Assembly: GCA_013002925.1 (NCBI GenBank)
Contig: JABDLQ010000052.1
Span: 1 to 13,736 of the forward strand
DNA: 13,736 bases
Direction of reading: 5' to 3'
Source: Gammaproteobacteria bacterium
Lineage (GTDB): Bacteria; Pseudomonadota; Gammaproteobacteria; Steroidobacterales; SZUA-146
The notes under the pieces were generated by a model. It saw nothing but the letters and a program-made list of their open reading frames with translations. It ran no database searches and was not told where the DNA came from. Position numbers and translations under genes: made by a program. Of the stretch, positions 12,941 through 13,736 are shown piece by piece. Numbering within the stretch: the stretch's first letter is position 1; the number at the start of each line of letters is the position of its first letter.

Positions 12941-13736
12941 ATGTTGCTGCGTTCCGTCCTGTTTGTGCCTGGGGGCAACGAAAAAATGCTTGCCAAATGC
13001 GCTTCGCTGGAAGCTGACGTCATCATGTTGGATCTTGAAGATGCCGTCGTGCCGTCGCGCAAGGAACTGGCCCGTAACCTGGTGGCAGAATTGATTGCAG
13101 GTGCCGACAGCACGTTACGCAAACGACTGTGGGTACGTGTAAATGCCTGGCAAAGCGGCTTGCTGGAAGATGATCTGAGTCAGATTGGACCGTTGATGCC
13201 AACCGGCTATCTGTTACCAAAGGCCCGATCCGCACAGGATGTCACTGATCTTGACCGGTTGCTCGATGAACTTGAATTATCCGATGAGCATCAGCGCTCA
13301 CGCATCATTGCCATGGTCACGGAAGTGCCCGAGGCATTGCTGAATATCGGCAGCTATCATGCATCCATACCGCGCCTGGAGGGTATGTCCTGGGGCGCTG
13401 AGGATCTGGCAGCTGCGCTGGGCGCCAATGCCAACCGCAATTCTGACGGTAGCTGGATATCAACATTTGAATTCGCGCGCACCCAGTGTTTGATTGCCTC
13501 TGCAGCCTGTGATGTTGCGGCGCTCGACACGGTATACACCAATTATCGGGATACCGATGGATTGCGTGAGTACGCCACCGTTGCAGCGCGCGATGGATTC
13601 GACGGAATGCTGGCGATCCATCCTGAACAGGTCGCAGTGATCAATGCGGCGTTTACTCCGTCGCAGGACGATGTTGACGCGGCTCGGGAGGTGGTGGCTG
13701 CATTTGCAGGGAGTCCGCACGCCGGCGCTGTTGGCC
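12941..13736 (+). CDS. CitE-like HpcH/HpaI-family CoA-ester lyase (3' end outside window)
   Basis: The frame from ATG 12941 stays open to the window edge, giving 265 codons of a protein usually about 270-300 aa, so only a short tail is missing. CitE-family motifs appear in order: R-S-V-L-F-V-P-G (4-11), D-V-I-M-L-D-L-E-D-A-V (26-36), V-R-V-N (65-68), L-L-P-K (91-94), M-V-T-E (125-128, with the metal-ligand Glu), G-M-S-W-G-A-E-D-L (148-156, with the metal-ligand Asp155), D-T-V-Y (196-199) and the C-terminal G-F-D-G-M-L-A-I-H-P-E-Q-V (219-231). Members are TIM-barrel, Mg2+-dependent enzymes that split or hydrolyse citryl-, malyl-, citramalyl- or related CoA thioesters. The exact substrate cannot be read from this sequence. 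No citrate lyase partner subunits are in view, so a stand-alone (S)-citramalyl-CoA or malyl-CoA lyase type role is more likely than citrate fermentation. Confidence 0.9.
   Translation, partial: MLLRSVLFVPGGNEKMLAKCASLEADVIMLDLEDAVVPSRKELARNLVAELIAGADSTLRKRLWVRVNAWQSGLLEDDLSQIGPLMPTGYLLPKARSAQDVTDLDRLLDELELSDEHQRSRIIAMVTEVPEALLNIGSYHASIPRLEGMSWGAEDLAAALGANANRNSDGSWISTFEFARTQCLIASAACDVAALDTVYTNYRDTDGLREYATVAARDGFDGMLAIHPEQVAVINAAFTPSQDDVDAAREVVAAFAGSPHAGAVG

Overview
The window is about 13.7 kb of bacterial chromosome with roughly even base composition, dense gene packing and proteobacterial-type envelope proteins: Sec and lipoprotein signals, an outer-membrane beta-barrel and an ExbB/ExbD motor. 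This suggests a Gram-negative, probably gammaproteobacterial, host. The genus cannot be fixed from sequence alone. No RNA genes, insertion sequences, integrases or CRISPR arrays were seen.

Region 1 (1-11385, plus strand) is one long, tightly packed gene string whose promoter lies upstream of the window. Every gap is 31 nt or less and many genes overlap. The order is: the end of a DUF4266 small lipoprotein; a DUF3570 outer-membrane barrel; an ApbE-type FAD:protein FMN transferase; an exported coiled-coil protein of unknown function; two large exported TPR proteins (666 and 919 aa); a TPR lipoprotein; a small exported unknown; a MotA/TolQ/ExbB-type proton-channel protein; two ExbD/TolR-type proteins; and a TonB-like protein with an AgmX/PglI-type C-terminal domain. 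Read together, they look like an envelope-spanning, proton-motive-force-driven machine. The inner-membrane motor is ExbB plus two different ExbDs. The TonB-like protein would carry force into the periplasm, the TPR proteins would be scaffolds, and the barrel and lipoproteins would form the outer-membrane end. The FMN transferase implies a flavinylated or redox component. No TonB-dependent receptor and no recognisable FMN-binding domain is encoded here, so the cargo and the flavin acceptor are unknown. The first ExbD has Asn where the family carries its proton-binding Asp, while the second keeps the Asp. The motor may therefore be built on an asymmetric ExbD pair.

Region 2 (11485-12782, minus strand) is an unrelated two-gene unit: a seven-helix membrane protein followed by a PadR-family repressor. 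A good promoter upstream of it is overlapped by a perfect 8-bp inverted repeat, and a third copy of the half-site lies 33 bp away, so autoregulation by the PadR protein is likely.

Region 3 (12941 to the window end, plus strand) is a CitE-like CoA-ester lyase gene transcribed divergently from region 2 and cut by the window edge.
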